From an uncultured Flavobacteriales bacterium (GTDB taxonomy: Bacteria; Bacteroidota; Bacteroidia; Flavobacteriales; Crocinitomicaceae), in NCBI GenBank assembly GCA_946480085.1, contig CAMLHZ010000001.1:558001-622000 (forward strand): a DNA stretch of 64,000 nt, written 5' to 3'. Within the stretch, counting starts at the first letter, position 1; each line of letters opens with the position of its first letter. Shown here one piece after another: positions 1-7,162 of this stretch. Both the position numbers and the translations under genes were made by a program. The notes under the pieces are model-generated. The model made no database searches and was not told the origin of the DNA. It was given only the letters and a program-made list of their open reading frames with translations.

Positions 1-843
1 GCAGTTCGTATGCGCATGCAGAAATCCATGTTGTTCGATTACTCCCAAAAATACCTGCACCACGGTTACAAAGAATTGGTGATTCCGGCGAATGAAGATG
101 GAACCCACAAACTCGATAAGAATTGCTTGCACATCTGGCCTCGTGGTGAGTTTATGATGATAGCATTGGCGAATCTGGACGGAAGTTTTACATGCACTTT
201 GTTCTTCCCAATGTTTGGCGAAACTTCTTTCGATACCTTGAAAACAAGAGAAGAAGTGGAAGCGTTCTTTAAGAAGACCTTCCCAGACGCGGTTCCAATG
301 ATGCCAACATTGATTGATGATTATTTCGAGAATCCAACGTCAAGCCTAATTATGGTGCGTTGTGAACCTTGGAATTACGAGAACAAGATCTTGTTGATGG
401 GTGACGCTGCCCATGCAATTGTTCCATTCTACGGGCAAGGAATGAACTGTGGTTTTGAAGATTGCACTGTTTTAGATGAATTCCTGACGAAAAGCAACGC
501 TGATTGGGATGGCGCTTTCGAGGCCTTCTCAAATCAACGTGTTCCGGATGGAAATGCGATTCTTGATCTGGCGTTGTTGAATTACATCGAAATGCGTGAT
601 TTAACCGGAAATCCGGACTTCTTGCTACAAAAGAAAATTGAAGCAAAATTTGCCAACCTTTATCCTGAAAAATGGATGCCCTTGTATTCTCAGGTTACGT
701 TCAGCAATACGCGTTACAGCGATGCTTTGAAAAACGGTCAGCACCAGGAAAGCATTATGAAAGAAGTAATGAAAATGGAAAACATTCATGAAAACTGGAA
801 CGATGAGGCGGTAATGGATAAAATGCTTGAATTGATTTCTTGA
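1..843 (+). CDS. kmo: kynurenine 3-monooxygenase, C-terminal part (5' end outside window)
   Basis: The reading frame is open from base 1, so this is the last ~280 residues of a FAD monooxygenase of usually ~450 residues. The FAD-binding second motif is visible at about 400-465 (GDAAHAIVPFYGQGMNCGFE), which is the form seen in kynurenine 3-monooxygenase; that enzyme hydroxylates L-kynurenine with NADPH and O2 in tryptophan degradation or NAD synthesis. The N-terminal Rossmann GxGxxG is beyond the edge. The gene ends with the peptide MDKMLELIS, and a near copy of this tail occurs again at 1443-1472 (see that entry). A membrane ORF follows after 4 bases. The family assignment is by recognition; the substrate is inferred. 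Confidence 0.88.
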   Translation, partial: AVRMRMQKSMLFDYSQKYLHHGYKELVIPANEDGTHKLDKNCLHIWPRGEFMMIALANLDGSFTCTLFFPMFGETSFDTLKTREEVEAFFKKTFPDAVPMMPTLIDDYFENPTSSLIMVRCEPWNYENKILLMGDAAHAIVPFYGQGMNCGFEDCTVLDEFLTKSNADWDGAFEAFSNQRVPDGNAILDLALLNYIEMRDLTGNPDFLLQKKIEAKFANLYPEKWMPLYSQVTFSNTRYSDALKNGQHQESIMKEVMKMENIHENWNDEAVMDKMLELIS

Positions 844-847
844 AGTA

Positions 848-1450
848 ATGAGAGGTGAATGGAAGATTTACGCGAAACAGATTGTAATCTTTAGTTTACT
901 TTTTGCCGCTTTGGAACTTGTTGTTTTTGCGGTCGTTAGTTCATTTGCAGCTGGACAGAACATAGGAACAATTTTGACTTGTCAAGTTTCAGTTGAGCTT
1001 ACCAAAGATGTATTGTCTTTAGGGTTTCTTTTGATGGTCTTGTATCGAATTGCTAAGCGACTTGAAGAAGTAAGTTACCCTAAACTGATAATAAGTGCAA
1101 TTGTCTTCTTGGCACTATCTTACCATCTGGAGTTTTTCTTCAAGACTATCTATTTTTACTCAACTCATTCTGGTGGTTATCCGGATGTTGATATTGTCAA
1201 TGCAAGTAATGATAATTTGATGAGGGAGTTGTCAAAACATGGACTCAATATTTTTCCACCATATTATTCTATGAATCACTATTTTTTCTATGCGTTGGAA
1301 AGACTTCTGAATTCCCGAGGAACGATACCATATATTGCTTTAATCTTCAATCCAATTGTGCTTTCGTTATGGGTAAGTGGGATGATTTGGTTGCTAACAA
1401 AAAAGAAGAATCGGAACGTTTTCAAGGAATCAACACTAGACAATGGATAA
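848..1450 (+). CDS. hypothetical integral membrane protein
   Basis: A 200-residue protein I do not recognise. Four hydrophobic segments are visible at about residues 8-33, 47-65, 80-100 and 160-183, followed by a basic tail rich in Lys and Asn. A middle hydrophilic loop (about 105-150) is probably on one face of the membrane. It starts 4 bases after kmo and its last four codons overlap a duplicated kmo tail, so it seems to have been placed between kmo and the old kmo 3' end. Base composition is more AT-rich and rare-codon-rich than kmo, which fits transfer. No function is proposed. Confidence 0.7.
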   Translation: MRGEWKIYAKQIVIFSLLFAALELVVFAVVSSFAAGQNIGTILTCQVSVELTKDVLSLGFLLMVLYRIAKRLEEVSYPKLIISAIVFLALSYHLEFFFKTIYFYSTHSGGYPDVDIVNASNDNLMRELSKHGLNIFPPYYSMNHYFFYALERLLNSRGTIPYIALIFNPIVLSLWVSGMIWLLTKKKNRNVFKESTLDNG

Positions 1451-1472
1451 AATGTTGGAACTTATGATGTAA
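1443..1472 (+). pseudogene. leftover copy of the kmo 3' end
   Basis: The ten codons here read MDKMLELMM-stop, against MDKMLELIS-stop at the true kmo end (814-843). The first 13 bases (AATGGATAAAATG) match exactly and the next codons differ mostly at synonymous positions (Leu CTT/TTG, Leu TTG/CTT). Protein-level conservation with silent changes suggests this was the end of a real, diverged kmo allele, not a chance repeat. No start or upstream kmo sequence precedes it. Confidence 0.45.
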
Positions 1473-1512
1473 CCAATGCCATTTCTTAAGATATTTACAA
1501 AAAGCAAAACCC

Positions 1513-2442
1513 ATGAGAAATCTCTTAGTCGTTCTATTTGCAATCGGATTTATACTTCCAGCAGCAGCTCAAAAATCAAGAAAATTTGCTGGTAAATCGC
1601 GTAAAGACTTTTTCGGGGGGGCAGAGGATTATAGAGATATCACCAAAAATGGTTTACAGATCTCTTTTGGTCCAACATATACATTAACCCGAAACAAGGT
1701 CACTGAAGTTGCCGGGATTGACGAAAACAATAGAGGAAATACATCTTACATTGATCCTTCTGGTCGTTTAGGTGGATTTATCGATATCGGAATGGCGCAT
1801 TATATGCTGAAACCGTCTAAATTTTGGAGCTCCAGAAAAAAGCCGGCAGGTGAAGATGGTAAATCGAAGAGAAATTTTGTGGGTTCAAACTTAATTCACC
1901 GAATCGATTGGGGATTGGGGTTCTCTTATATTGGAGGAAAGGAATACACGAAAGTTGATTTCCAGGATGCTGTTGGAAACTATGCTTATTCCACTGAAGG
2001 TGAAGGAAAGTTCTATAATGGTTATTTGTATGGTCGTGTAACTGCAGATCGTTTTACGAAAATTGCCGAGAAATGGCATTTGGAAACAGGACTGGGCTTA
2101 AACTTTAACTATTGTATTTTGGAAGGTTCACGAGATTATTCTTCTGCCGTTTATGCAGAACAAAAGTTCCAGAAGAATTTCCTAACTCAGTTTCACGGAC
2201 ATTTAGGTTTCAATTACAAGATCAGAAGAGGTGATTATTTCATCATGGGATTCTATCTTCCAATTATTGGAATTTATGAGCCAAATAAATTGAAACCGAC
2301 CATTCAATGGTATTCCAGCAACTATTATCCGGCAAGTTTACAGTTCAAATGGATCCATCACTTCACGAAGAAATCGAACGGATGTAATACCGGAAGCGAT
2401 GCCGATCGTAAGAAGAATGAGGAATACATGCAAAATCGTTAA
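1513..2442 (+). CDS. secreted, outer-membrane-like hypothetical protein
   Basis: 309 residues starting with a signal peptide (MRNLLVVLFAIGFILPAAA, cut before QKSRKF). The mature part is basic, aromatic-rich and has alternating strands with repeated FSYIGG, YGRVTADRF and GFYLPIIG-type segments, as in small outer membrane beta-barrels of Bacteroidota. The final ~15 residues are charged and Asn-rich. I do not recognise a named family. It lies 2 bases before the ArsC-like gene, so the two may share a transcript with the following small gene. Confidence 0.75.
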   Translation: MRNLLVVLFAIGFILPAAAQKSRKFAGKSRKDFFGGAEDYRDITKNGLQISFGPTYTLTRNKVTEVAGIDENNRGNTSYIDPSGRLGGFIDIGMAHYMLKPSKFWSSRKKPAGEDGKSKRNFVGSNLIHRIDWGLGFSYIGGKEYTKVDFQDAVGNYAYSTEGEGKFYNGYLYGRVTADRFTKIAEKWHLETGLGLNFNYCILEGSRDYSSAVYAEQKFQKNFLTQFHGHLGFNYKIRRGDYFIMGFYLPIIGIYEPNKLKPTIQWYSSNYYPASLQFKWIHHFTKKSNGCNTGSDADRKKNEEYMQNR

Positions 2443-2444
2443 GA

Positions 2445-2801
2445 ATGAGAAGAATTTATTATTTGAGTACTTGTGATACTTGTGCAAAGATTTTGGCAGA
2501 AGTTAAACCTCCGAAAGATGTTGAATTAGTTGATATCAAGGCAACAAATATTGAAGGCGATGTGCTCGATTGGTTGAAAGGAAAAATTGGTTCTTACGAG
2601 GAAATGTTCTCGAAACGAGCGCTGAAATACCGTTCTATGGGACTTAATGAAATGAAACTTTCCGAAAACGATTACCGCAAATACATGTTGGAGGAATATA
2701 CATTCTTACGTCGACCATTTATCATTTACGACGATAACGTTTGGATTGGAAACTCCCCTAAAACAGTAAAAGACGCTGTAGACTTCTTTTCCAAATTGTA
2801 A
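2445..2801 (+). CDS. ArsC/Spx-fold thioredoxin-like protein
   Basis: 118 residues, the normal length of the ArsC/Spx/YffB family. A CxxC pair is present at Cys10 and Cys13 in the N-terminal strand-helix turn (YLSTCDTCAK), and the family's LRRPF segment occurs near residue 90, as in ArsC proteins. Such proteins act as glutaredoxin-coupled arsenate reductases or as Spx-like regulators. Nothing nearby points to arsenic resistance, so I leave the function open and give no symbol. Its stop overlaps the next start (TAATG), indicating translational coupling. Confidence 0.8.
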   Translation: MRRIYYLSTCDTCAKILAEVKPPKDVELVDIKATNIEGDVLDWLKGKIGSYEEMFSKRALKYRSMGLNEMKLSENDYRKYMLEEYTFLRRPFIIYDDNVWIGNSPKTVKDAVDFFSKL

Positions 2802-3283
2802 TGTTCGCTCCCGGAGATTATCTTTTTATCTTGGAAAACGGACAATATCATGTTGTCCAAATTCTTGAAATCTCTGATGATTATCTCGTAAAAGATTATT
2901 GGGAAAGTTCGCTCTTGAATTTTTCTGAGCTGGATATTCGGTCGTGGGTAAAACGTTTTCCTAAAGATTCTTTGGTGAAGTATGAGTTTGCTAAAAATGA
3001 GGATCTTACACAAAGAGACATCGAAGAACTTACACGTTTCTTCGCCATTGAGAAAGGCTTGAACAATAGAAAGCAACGCACTGCTGCAATGAATGACTTG
3101 GTTCAAACCGCCATGGCTAGTGAAGATTTTGTGCAGGCGTTGGATCTGCTCACGGAATGGGCAATGTTGGAAAAATATCGCACCGAAATTTATTTGTTGC
3201 GTGAAGAATGCTTACGTAAACTGGGAAGAGTTGCAGAAGCCGACTACGAACGCCACGTGTACAATACCCTGATGAATTACTAA
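2801..3283 (+). CDS. small soluble protein of unknown function
   Basis: 160 residues, starting in the TAATG overlap with the ArsC-like gene. The N-terminal ~70 residues look like beta structure (GDYLFILENGQYHVVQILEI), and the C-terminal half is helical with an Ala/Leu/Glu pattern like a degenerate TPR pair (about residues 100-155). No signal peptide or membrane segment. I do not recognise the family; coupling suggests a job linked to its neighbour. Confidence 0.75.
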   Translation: MFAPGDYLFILENGQYHVVQILEISDDYLVKDYWESSLLNFSELDIRSWVKRFPKDSLVKYEFAKNEDLTQRDIEELTRFFAIEKGLNNRKQRTAAMNDLVQTAMASEDFVQALDLLTEWAMLEKYRTEIYLLREECLRKLGRVAEADYERHVYNTLMNY

Positions 3284-3297
3284 TTTCTAATTGTGAA

Positions 3298-3334
3298 TTA
3301 CAAATTAATCATTTACCCCATTGGTCATTTGTAA
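3298..3334. terminator. weak inverted repeat between convergent genes
   Basis: TTACAAAT (3298-3305) pairs with ATTTGTAA (3327-3334) across a 21-base loop, in the 68-bp gap between two converging genes. The loop is long and the following T-tract is poor, so a bidirectional terminator is only a guess. Confidence 0.25.
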
Positions 3335-3351
3335 CTAGTCGCTAGTAATTA

Positions 3352-3915
3352 TTATTTCCAGTCTTTCGCCACTTTTTTTGCCAATCGTTTACGGAGCTTA
3401 CGCAGAACTTTCTCACGAGAACTAGCTCCTGGGATTTTAAGCATATCCGTGTAAACCAATTGTCCATTTCTATAGAAGTGGAACTCAAATGTCACAGAAA
3501 CAATATCTTCTTTGTATAACGGAAACAGGTTTTCAGCTGCTAAATCTTCCGCAAGTGAAAAATTCTGTGAACTGGGTCTGAATTTCTTGTCGTAACCACG
3601 AACAGAAACCAATAGTAAGGTATTAAATCCTTTTTGGTTTAGAACGTTAGTCATAGAATCCGTAATCAACACCTGTGGATCACCACCTTGCTTCAACAAG
3701 TTCAACGACACCGCATTTTTCACACCTGTTGCACTTAAAATTTCTGACATCGCCACTTCTAAAGAGAAACGATCTTCTTGTTTATCCAAGTGACTAATGA
3801 TTACCGCATTCGATAACTTCAAATCCTTAACTAAACTTTTCGACGCTGTACTATCCGTTTGAGCGAAAGAAAATCCAGTGAACAATGTAAATGCGATAAG
3901 CAGGTGTTTATACAT
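3352..3915 (-). CDS. secreted hypothetical protein
   Basis: 187 residues from the ATG at 3915, chosen because a clean signal peptide starts there (MYKHLLIAFTLFTGFSFAQ); an in-frame start 17 codons upstream would put non-signal sequence in front. The mature protein begins TDSTASKSLVKDLKLSNAVI and ends with a very basic tail (LRKLRKRLAKKVAKDWK). It resembles the small periplasmic or lipid-associated hypotheticals of Bacteroidota; no family recognised. It is transcribed towards the previous cluster and lies downstream of the metF terminator, so it is probably a separate unit. Confidence 0.7.
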   Translation of the reverse strand: MYKHLLIAFTLFTGFSFAQTDSTASKSLVKDLKLSNAVIISHLDKQEDRFSLEVAMSEILSATGVKNAVSLNLLKQGGDPQVLITDSMTNVLNQKGFNTLLLVSVRGYDKKFRPSSQNFSLAEDLAAENLFPLYKEDIVSVTFEFHFYRNGQLVYTDMLKIPGASSREKVLRKLRKRLAKKVAKDWK

Positions 3916-4023
3916 AATCTTTATTTTAAAGCGGAAAATTACCCAAGATGATTGAATCAACAGCAATTAATCTGATAATTCTGTTTTTTTAACTGAAAAT
4001 TTCTTCAATTGAGAACTGAATTC

Positions 4024-4058
4024 AAAAAATGCGAAGCAATCAGAATCACTTCGCATTT
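4024..4058 (-). terminator. rho-independent terminator of metF
   Basis: Perfect 10-bp stem, AAATGCGAAG (4027-4036) with CTTCGCATTT (4049-4058), loop of 12 bases. Read on the minus strand it is followed by six T (4029-4024). It lies 26 bases after the metF stop. Confidence 0.85.
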
Positions 4059-4083
4059 AGAATATGTTATTACAAATAAGTAA

Positions 4084-5034
4084 CTAGAATACTTCGCTTG
4101 CAATTGCTTTTACAACTTTCGAATTCGACATGGTGTAATAGTGAATACAAGGAACATTAGCTGCTTTCAATTCTTTCGACTGTTGAATTCCCCATTCAAT
4201 TCCAACATGAGTGACCTCTTCGTTGTTTTTACATTTCAGTAATTCTTTTGATAATGCCTCAGGAAGGTCAATATGAAAAACTTTCGGTAAAAAAGAAATG
4301 TGATTCAAATTTTGAATGGGTTTCAATCCCGGAATAATTGGAACATTGATGTCCATTTTTCTACAAGCATCAACGAAGTCAAAATATTTTTGATTGTCGA
4401 AGAACATTTGAGTTACAATGTAGCTTGCACCTGCTTCTACCTTTTGTTTCAGGTAGTACAAATCCGTTGCTAGATTCATTGCTTCAAAATGCTTTTCTGG
4501 ATAACCCGCTGCACCGATACAAAAATCTGTTGGCGCAAGTTTAATATCATCAACCATGTATTTTCCACGATTCATATCCGCAATTTGTTCAATCAAATTC
4601 ACAGCGTATGAATGTCCCTCAGGATCCGGTTTAAAAGTTGATTCCGTTTTAATTGAATCCCCGCGTAATGCAAGTACATTGTCTATTCCTAAGAACTGGA
4701 GATCAATTAATGCATTTTCTGTTTCTTCCTTGGAGAATCCACCACAAATTAAATGCGGAACAGCGTCAATCTTGTATCTGTTCATAATTGCAGCACAGAT
4801 TCCAACCGTTCCCGGTCGTTTGCGGATTGCAATTTTTTCCAGCAACCCTTTTTCGCGCTCTTTGTAAATGAATTCTTCACGGTGATATGTCACATTAACG
4901 AACTTCGGTTTAAGTTCAATTAGCGGATCAATTCCGTTAAAAATAGACTGGATAGTTGCTCCTTTTAGCGGAGGCAAAATTTCAAAAGAAAATAGCGTGT
5001 CTTTCGCTTGGTTTAAATGTTCGATAACCTTCAT
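4084..5034 (-). CDS. metF: methylenetetrahydrofolate reductase
   Basis: 316 residues, the usual length of the bacterial single-domain enzyme. It reduces 5,10-methylene-THF to 5-methyl-THF with reduced FAD, feeding methionine synthesis in the cytosol. The N-terminal FSFEILPP holds the conserved catalytic Glu (Glu18). ALRGDS (FAD-binding region) and AAGYPEKH are present, as is VTQMFFDN and the later PIIPGLKPI segment, all typical of MetF. It is alone between a -7 box at 5060-5067 and a strong terminator, so it is a one-gene unit. No methionine synthase gene is in the window. Confidence 0.95.
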   Translation of the reverse strand: MKVIEHLNQAKDTLFSFEILPPLKGATIQSIFNGIDPLIELKPKFVNVTYHREEFIYKEREKGLLEKIAIRKRPGTVGICAAIMNRYKIDAVPHLICGGFSKEETENALIDLQFLGIDNVLALRGDSIKTESTFKPDPEGHSYAVNLIEQIADMNRGKYMVDDIKLAPTDFCIGAAGYPEKHFEAMNLATDLYYLKQKVEAGASYIVTQMFFDNQKYFDFVDACRKMDINVPIIPGLKPIQNLNHISFLPKVFHIDLPEALSKELLKCKNNEEVTHVGIEWGIQQSKELKAANVPCIHYYTMSNSKVVKAIASEVF

Positions 5035-5059
5035 GGTTCAAAAAATTCGTTTTCGTCGA

Positions 5060-5067
5060 CAAAGATA
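5060..5067 (-). promoter_or_regulatory. metF promoter -7 box
   Basis: Reads TATCTTTG on the minus strand, an exact match to the Bacteroidota TAnnTTTG element, 26 bases upstream of the metF ATG. I see no clear TTG -33 element at the usual distance. Confidence 0.6.
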
Positions 5068-5365
5068 ATTTTTTCATAAGATGTACAGTTAGTTGTTTCG
5101 AGTTTCCATCAACTAAGTTTTGGAATATTCAACTGTTAAATTACTATTGCGTAGATCAATCAAACGCCTCCAATTTGGAAAACCAGATCAACCACTTTAT
5201 GAGTGTGTTAATTCAGTACATTTCTCAATGTTTCCGCATGTTTGGAGTTATAATCTATAATTGAAATTTCTTGCCTTATTACCGTTTAATCCACAAAAAC
5301 TACCGTTCACTATAACCGATGTGTTAAAAAGTGTTGTAAATGAAATATAGGCGAAAAAACTACGT
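5068..5365. other. intergenic stretch without recognised features
   Basis: About 300 AT-rich bases upstream of metF. No ORF with coding character, no tRNA and no strong hairpin are visible. It may carry the rest of the metF control region. Confidence 0.5.
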
Positions 5366-5373
5366 TACCTTTG
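5366..5373 (+). promoter_or_regulatory. promoter -7 box of the first leader-like unit
   Basis: TACCTTTG, an exact TAnnTTTG match, placed about 100 bases before the strong hairpin at 5472. The start of transcription would be near 5378. A TTG lies 30 bases upstream (5335), which is further than usual. Confidence 0.5.
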
Positions 5374-5377
5374 TATT

Positions 5378-5509
5378 ACTCAAGGATGAGAAACAAGATA
5401 AATACTTTGGTATGATACTTGTTATTCTTACTTCGAGGTTAGTTTTCATAAGTAGTAGTAGTTTAGGTTGGAACAAGAGAGAGGCACCCGCTTCTCTCTT
5501 GTTGTTTTT
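5378..5509 (+). ncRNA. candidate attenuated leader transcript, unit 1
   Basis: A short transcript is expected from the -7 box at 5366 to the terminator at 5472-5509. It carries an ATG at 5412 whose frame reads MILVILTSRLVFI, then Ser4 from an AGT run, then LGWNKREAPA inside the hairpin. Ile, Leu and Val make up most of the first 13 residues. The stretch GTAGTAGTAGTTTAGGT (about 5454-5470) recurs in nearly the same form in unit 2, 170 bases on. No plus-strand gene follows, so the role is unknown. Confidence 0.4.
5472..5509 (+). terminator. strong intrinsic terminator, leader unit 1
   Basis: A 14-bp stem with one G.T pair (5472-5485 with 5490-5503) and loop ACCC, followed by GTTTTTG. The T-tract is only on the plus-strand side, so it acts on plus-strand transcripts. 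Confidence 0.75.
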
Positions 5510-5582
5510 GATCAAATCATATCTCCCAAAGAAAATTTATAGACTTTCATCGAATATTTATTGTTTTTTCAAAAACATTTAT

Positions 5583-5590
5583 TATATTCG
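5583..5590 (+). promoter_or_regulatory. possible promoter of leader unit 2
   Basis: TATATTCG matches TAnnTTTG at 7 of 8 bases; a TTG sits at about 5559-5561, giving a spacing near 19-21 bases. The leader ATG at 5593 would lie at or next to the transcription start, so the mRNA would be leaderless or the true promoter lies further upstream. Confidence 0.35.
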
Positions 5591-5592
5591 TA

Positions 5593-5679
5593 ATGCAAGG
5601 GGTTCTACTCTTGCTTATAGTAGTAGTAGTTAGTTTAGGTAGTGTGAAAAGGGACTTAGGTCTCTTTTCGGCTTTATAG
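5593..5679 (+). CDS. putative branched-chain leader peptide
   Basis: 28 codons reading MQGVLLLLIVVVV, then SLGSVKRDLGLFSAL, stop. Four Leu, one Ile and four Val codons in a row are what transcription attenuators of ilv/leu operons use to sense charged tRNAs. The run is followed directly by the hairpin at 5646-5669. It is not followed by any amino acid gene: the next gene is on the other strand and converges. It may be a relic or a free regulatory RNA. Confidence 0.4.
   Translation: MQGVLLLLIVVVVSLGSVKRDLGLFSAL
5646..5673 (+). terminator. hairpin at end of leader unit 2
   Basis: 10-bp stem (5646-5655 with 5660-5669, one G.T pair) with loop TTAG, followed by GGCTTTA. The T-tract is weak. It overlaps the last third of the putative leader peptide and lies 26 bases before the 3' end of the converging gene. 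Confidence 0.5.
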
Positions 5680-5695
5680 ACCTTTCGTATTCAGA

Positions 5696-7156
5696 TTATA
5701 GGCTTAATGATTCCTTCAAATCGATTAATACCACTCCATCTACCCCAGTGTCTTTATAAACCAGTTTAAACGGTTCACCACTGTCAGAAACGGTATAGAT
5801 TCTATCTAGCTGACGGAAGAAGTATTCATTGAATTCGCTGAAAGGCATTTCGTTTTGTTTCAGAGATGCAGGAATTTTCCCGCCCGGAACTACCACCAAT
5901 TTCTCATTGTTTGTGTTTACGGTAAACTGAACGTGTTCTTTGGGCTGAACATATTTGCAATACATGTAATCAGAATTCATGTCATCGAAAACAATCACCA
6001 ACGCACTTTTTGAAGATTCGTTATAGAATGTTCCTTTGTAGTTGCCTTTTTTGGTTTCTAATTTCGAGGTTTTAGGAAGCTGTGTATGCTTATTCCCTGC
6101 TGTTGAGAATTTAGTGGCAAATTGATCTTTCTGATGATTTGTCCAGTTACGGTAATATGTCCAAAACAGCCCCTGGTTATTTGAATTGATGGTAATGAGC
6201 TGTGTTGGAGGCTCCTGATAAAACACATTTTCCTGATGCTCAATTGTTCTAATCCCTTTGTTATTGTAGATCTTGATCAACGAGTCAATTTCCAAACGTT
6301 CCGCCTTCGTTAACTGCATAAAGGAAGTCTCCTCCTGCAATTTTTTTTCATATGGCGTAGCTTTCAATGAAATGATCCAAGTTAGCCCGAATGTAATTGC
6401 TGCAATGATTGTAAAATAAACGCTTAAACGGAGCCAGGAAATTTTGCGTTTCTCAAATCGGATCTTATTGCTTCGAACGTCGGTATCCAGTTTATGAATT
6501 TCCTTTCTATGATCTTCATGTAAATCGAGCGTTTCGATCTTTCCTAAAATCGATTTTATGAGCCTGCCCGAAGCATGTTTATGGTGAATGATGGATATGA
6601 AAGTTTCAACCCACATTGCTTTAATGCGATAGTGTCTGTGATTGAATGCATTTAACAATAGCCAGAAATGCTCAGTCAACGAATTAATGAAGGAGCTGTA
6701 AATTGCCTGATCTGTTGAATGTTTTTGAATCTCAGCAACAAATTTCTCACGCTGACTATTCATCCAATATCCCACTTCATCCTGAATAAAGTCCTGATGA
6801 TCTTCACTAAGATTGACAGAAAAACTTACGATCCATAAAGCATGTTGAAAATCCTTAATCGACTCAACTTCACGTTTAAGTTTTTGGTAAATTAGATCGG
6901 AAACCAGTTCCTGGTAGCGACTGTATTGTGCGTGTTTCGAAATTCCGCTTTCGTCCCTGTATGCCTCCTTTAGAATTCCGGAATCTAAATACCTTACTAA
7001 AATTCGCTGCTCCTTCAACCAACCAAAATACACCGCCAATTCCGTATCGGAATACGAATTGAAGGCTTTTGAGTGCATCAACAGATCAGTATTCATCCAA
7101 CTTTCGTGCTGAACACCGATGGATTTAAGTTTAGTAGTAACGAATTCGATTGACAT
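5696..7156 (-). CDS. single-pass membrane protein of unknown function
   Basis: 486 residues. The first ~240 are helical, charged and cytosolic in character; one transmembrane segment lies at about 243-264 (LRLSVYFTIIAAITFGLTWI); the remaining ~220 residues would be on the other side of the membrane and look beta-rich. No signal peptide at the N-terminus. I do not recognise the family. It begins 6 bases after the S41 peptidase stop, so it is likely the last gene of the response regulator-deaminase-peptidase run. Confidence 0.75.
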   Translation of the reverse strand: MSIEFVTTKLKSIGVQHESWMNTDLLMHSKAFNSYSDTELAVYFGWLKEQRILVRYLDSGILKEAYRDESGISKHAQYSRYQELVSDLIYQKLKREVESIKDFQHALWIVSFSVNLSEDHQDFIQDEVGYWMNSQREKFVAEIQKHSTDQAIYSSFINSLTEHFWLLLNAFNHRHYRIKAMWVETFISIIHHKHASGRLIKSILGKIETLDLHEDHRKEIHKLDTDVRSNKIRFEKRKISWLRLSVYFTIIAAITFGLTWIISLKATPYEKKLQEETSFMQLTKAERLEIDSLIKIYNNKGIRTIEHQENVFYQEPPTQLITINSNNQGLFWTYYRNWTNHQKDQFATKFSTAGNKHTQLPKTSKLETKKGNYKGTFYNESSKSALVIVFDDMNSDYMYCKYVQPKEHVQFTVNTNNEKLVVVPGGKIPASLKQNEMPFSEFNEYFFRQLDRIYTVSDSGEPFKLVYKDTGVDGVVLIDLKESLSL

Positions 7157-7162
7157 CGTGGC

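Noticed and set aside
2445..2801. Arsenic resistance operon
   Set aside because: No arsenite pump or ArsR is adjacent; the neighbours are an outer-membrane-like and a small soluble protein.
5454..5470. Serine-sensing leader (four AGT codons)
   Set aside because: The repeat GTAGTAGTAGTT recurs in unit 2 in the Val frame, so the nucleotide run is shared but the Ser reading is not.
5340..5633. 97-codon ORF in the gap before 5696
   Set aside because: Composition (Ser/Tyr/Lys mixtures) and lack of a start context do not look like a protein; the part from 5412 is better explained as a leader peptide with its terminator.
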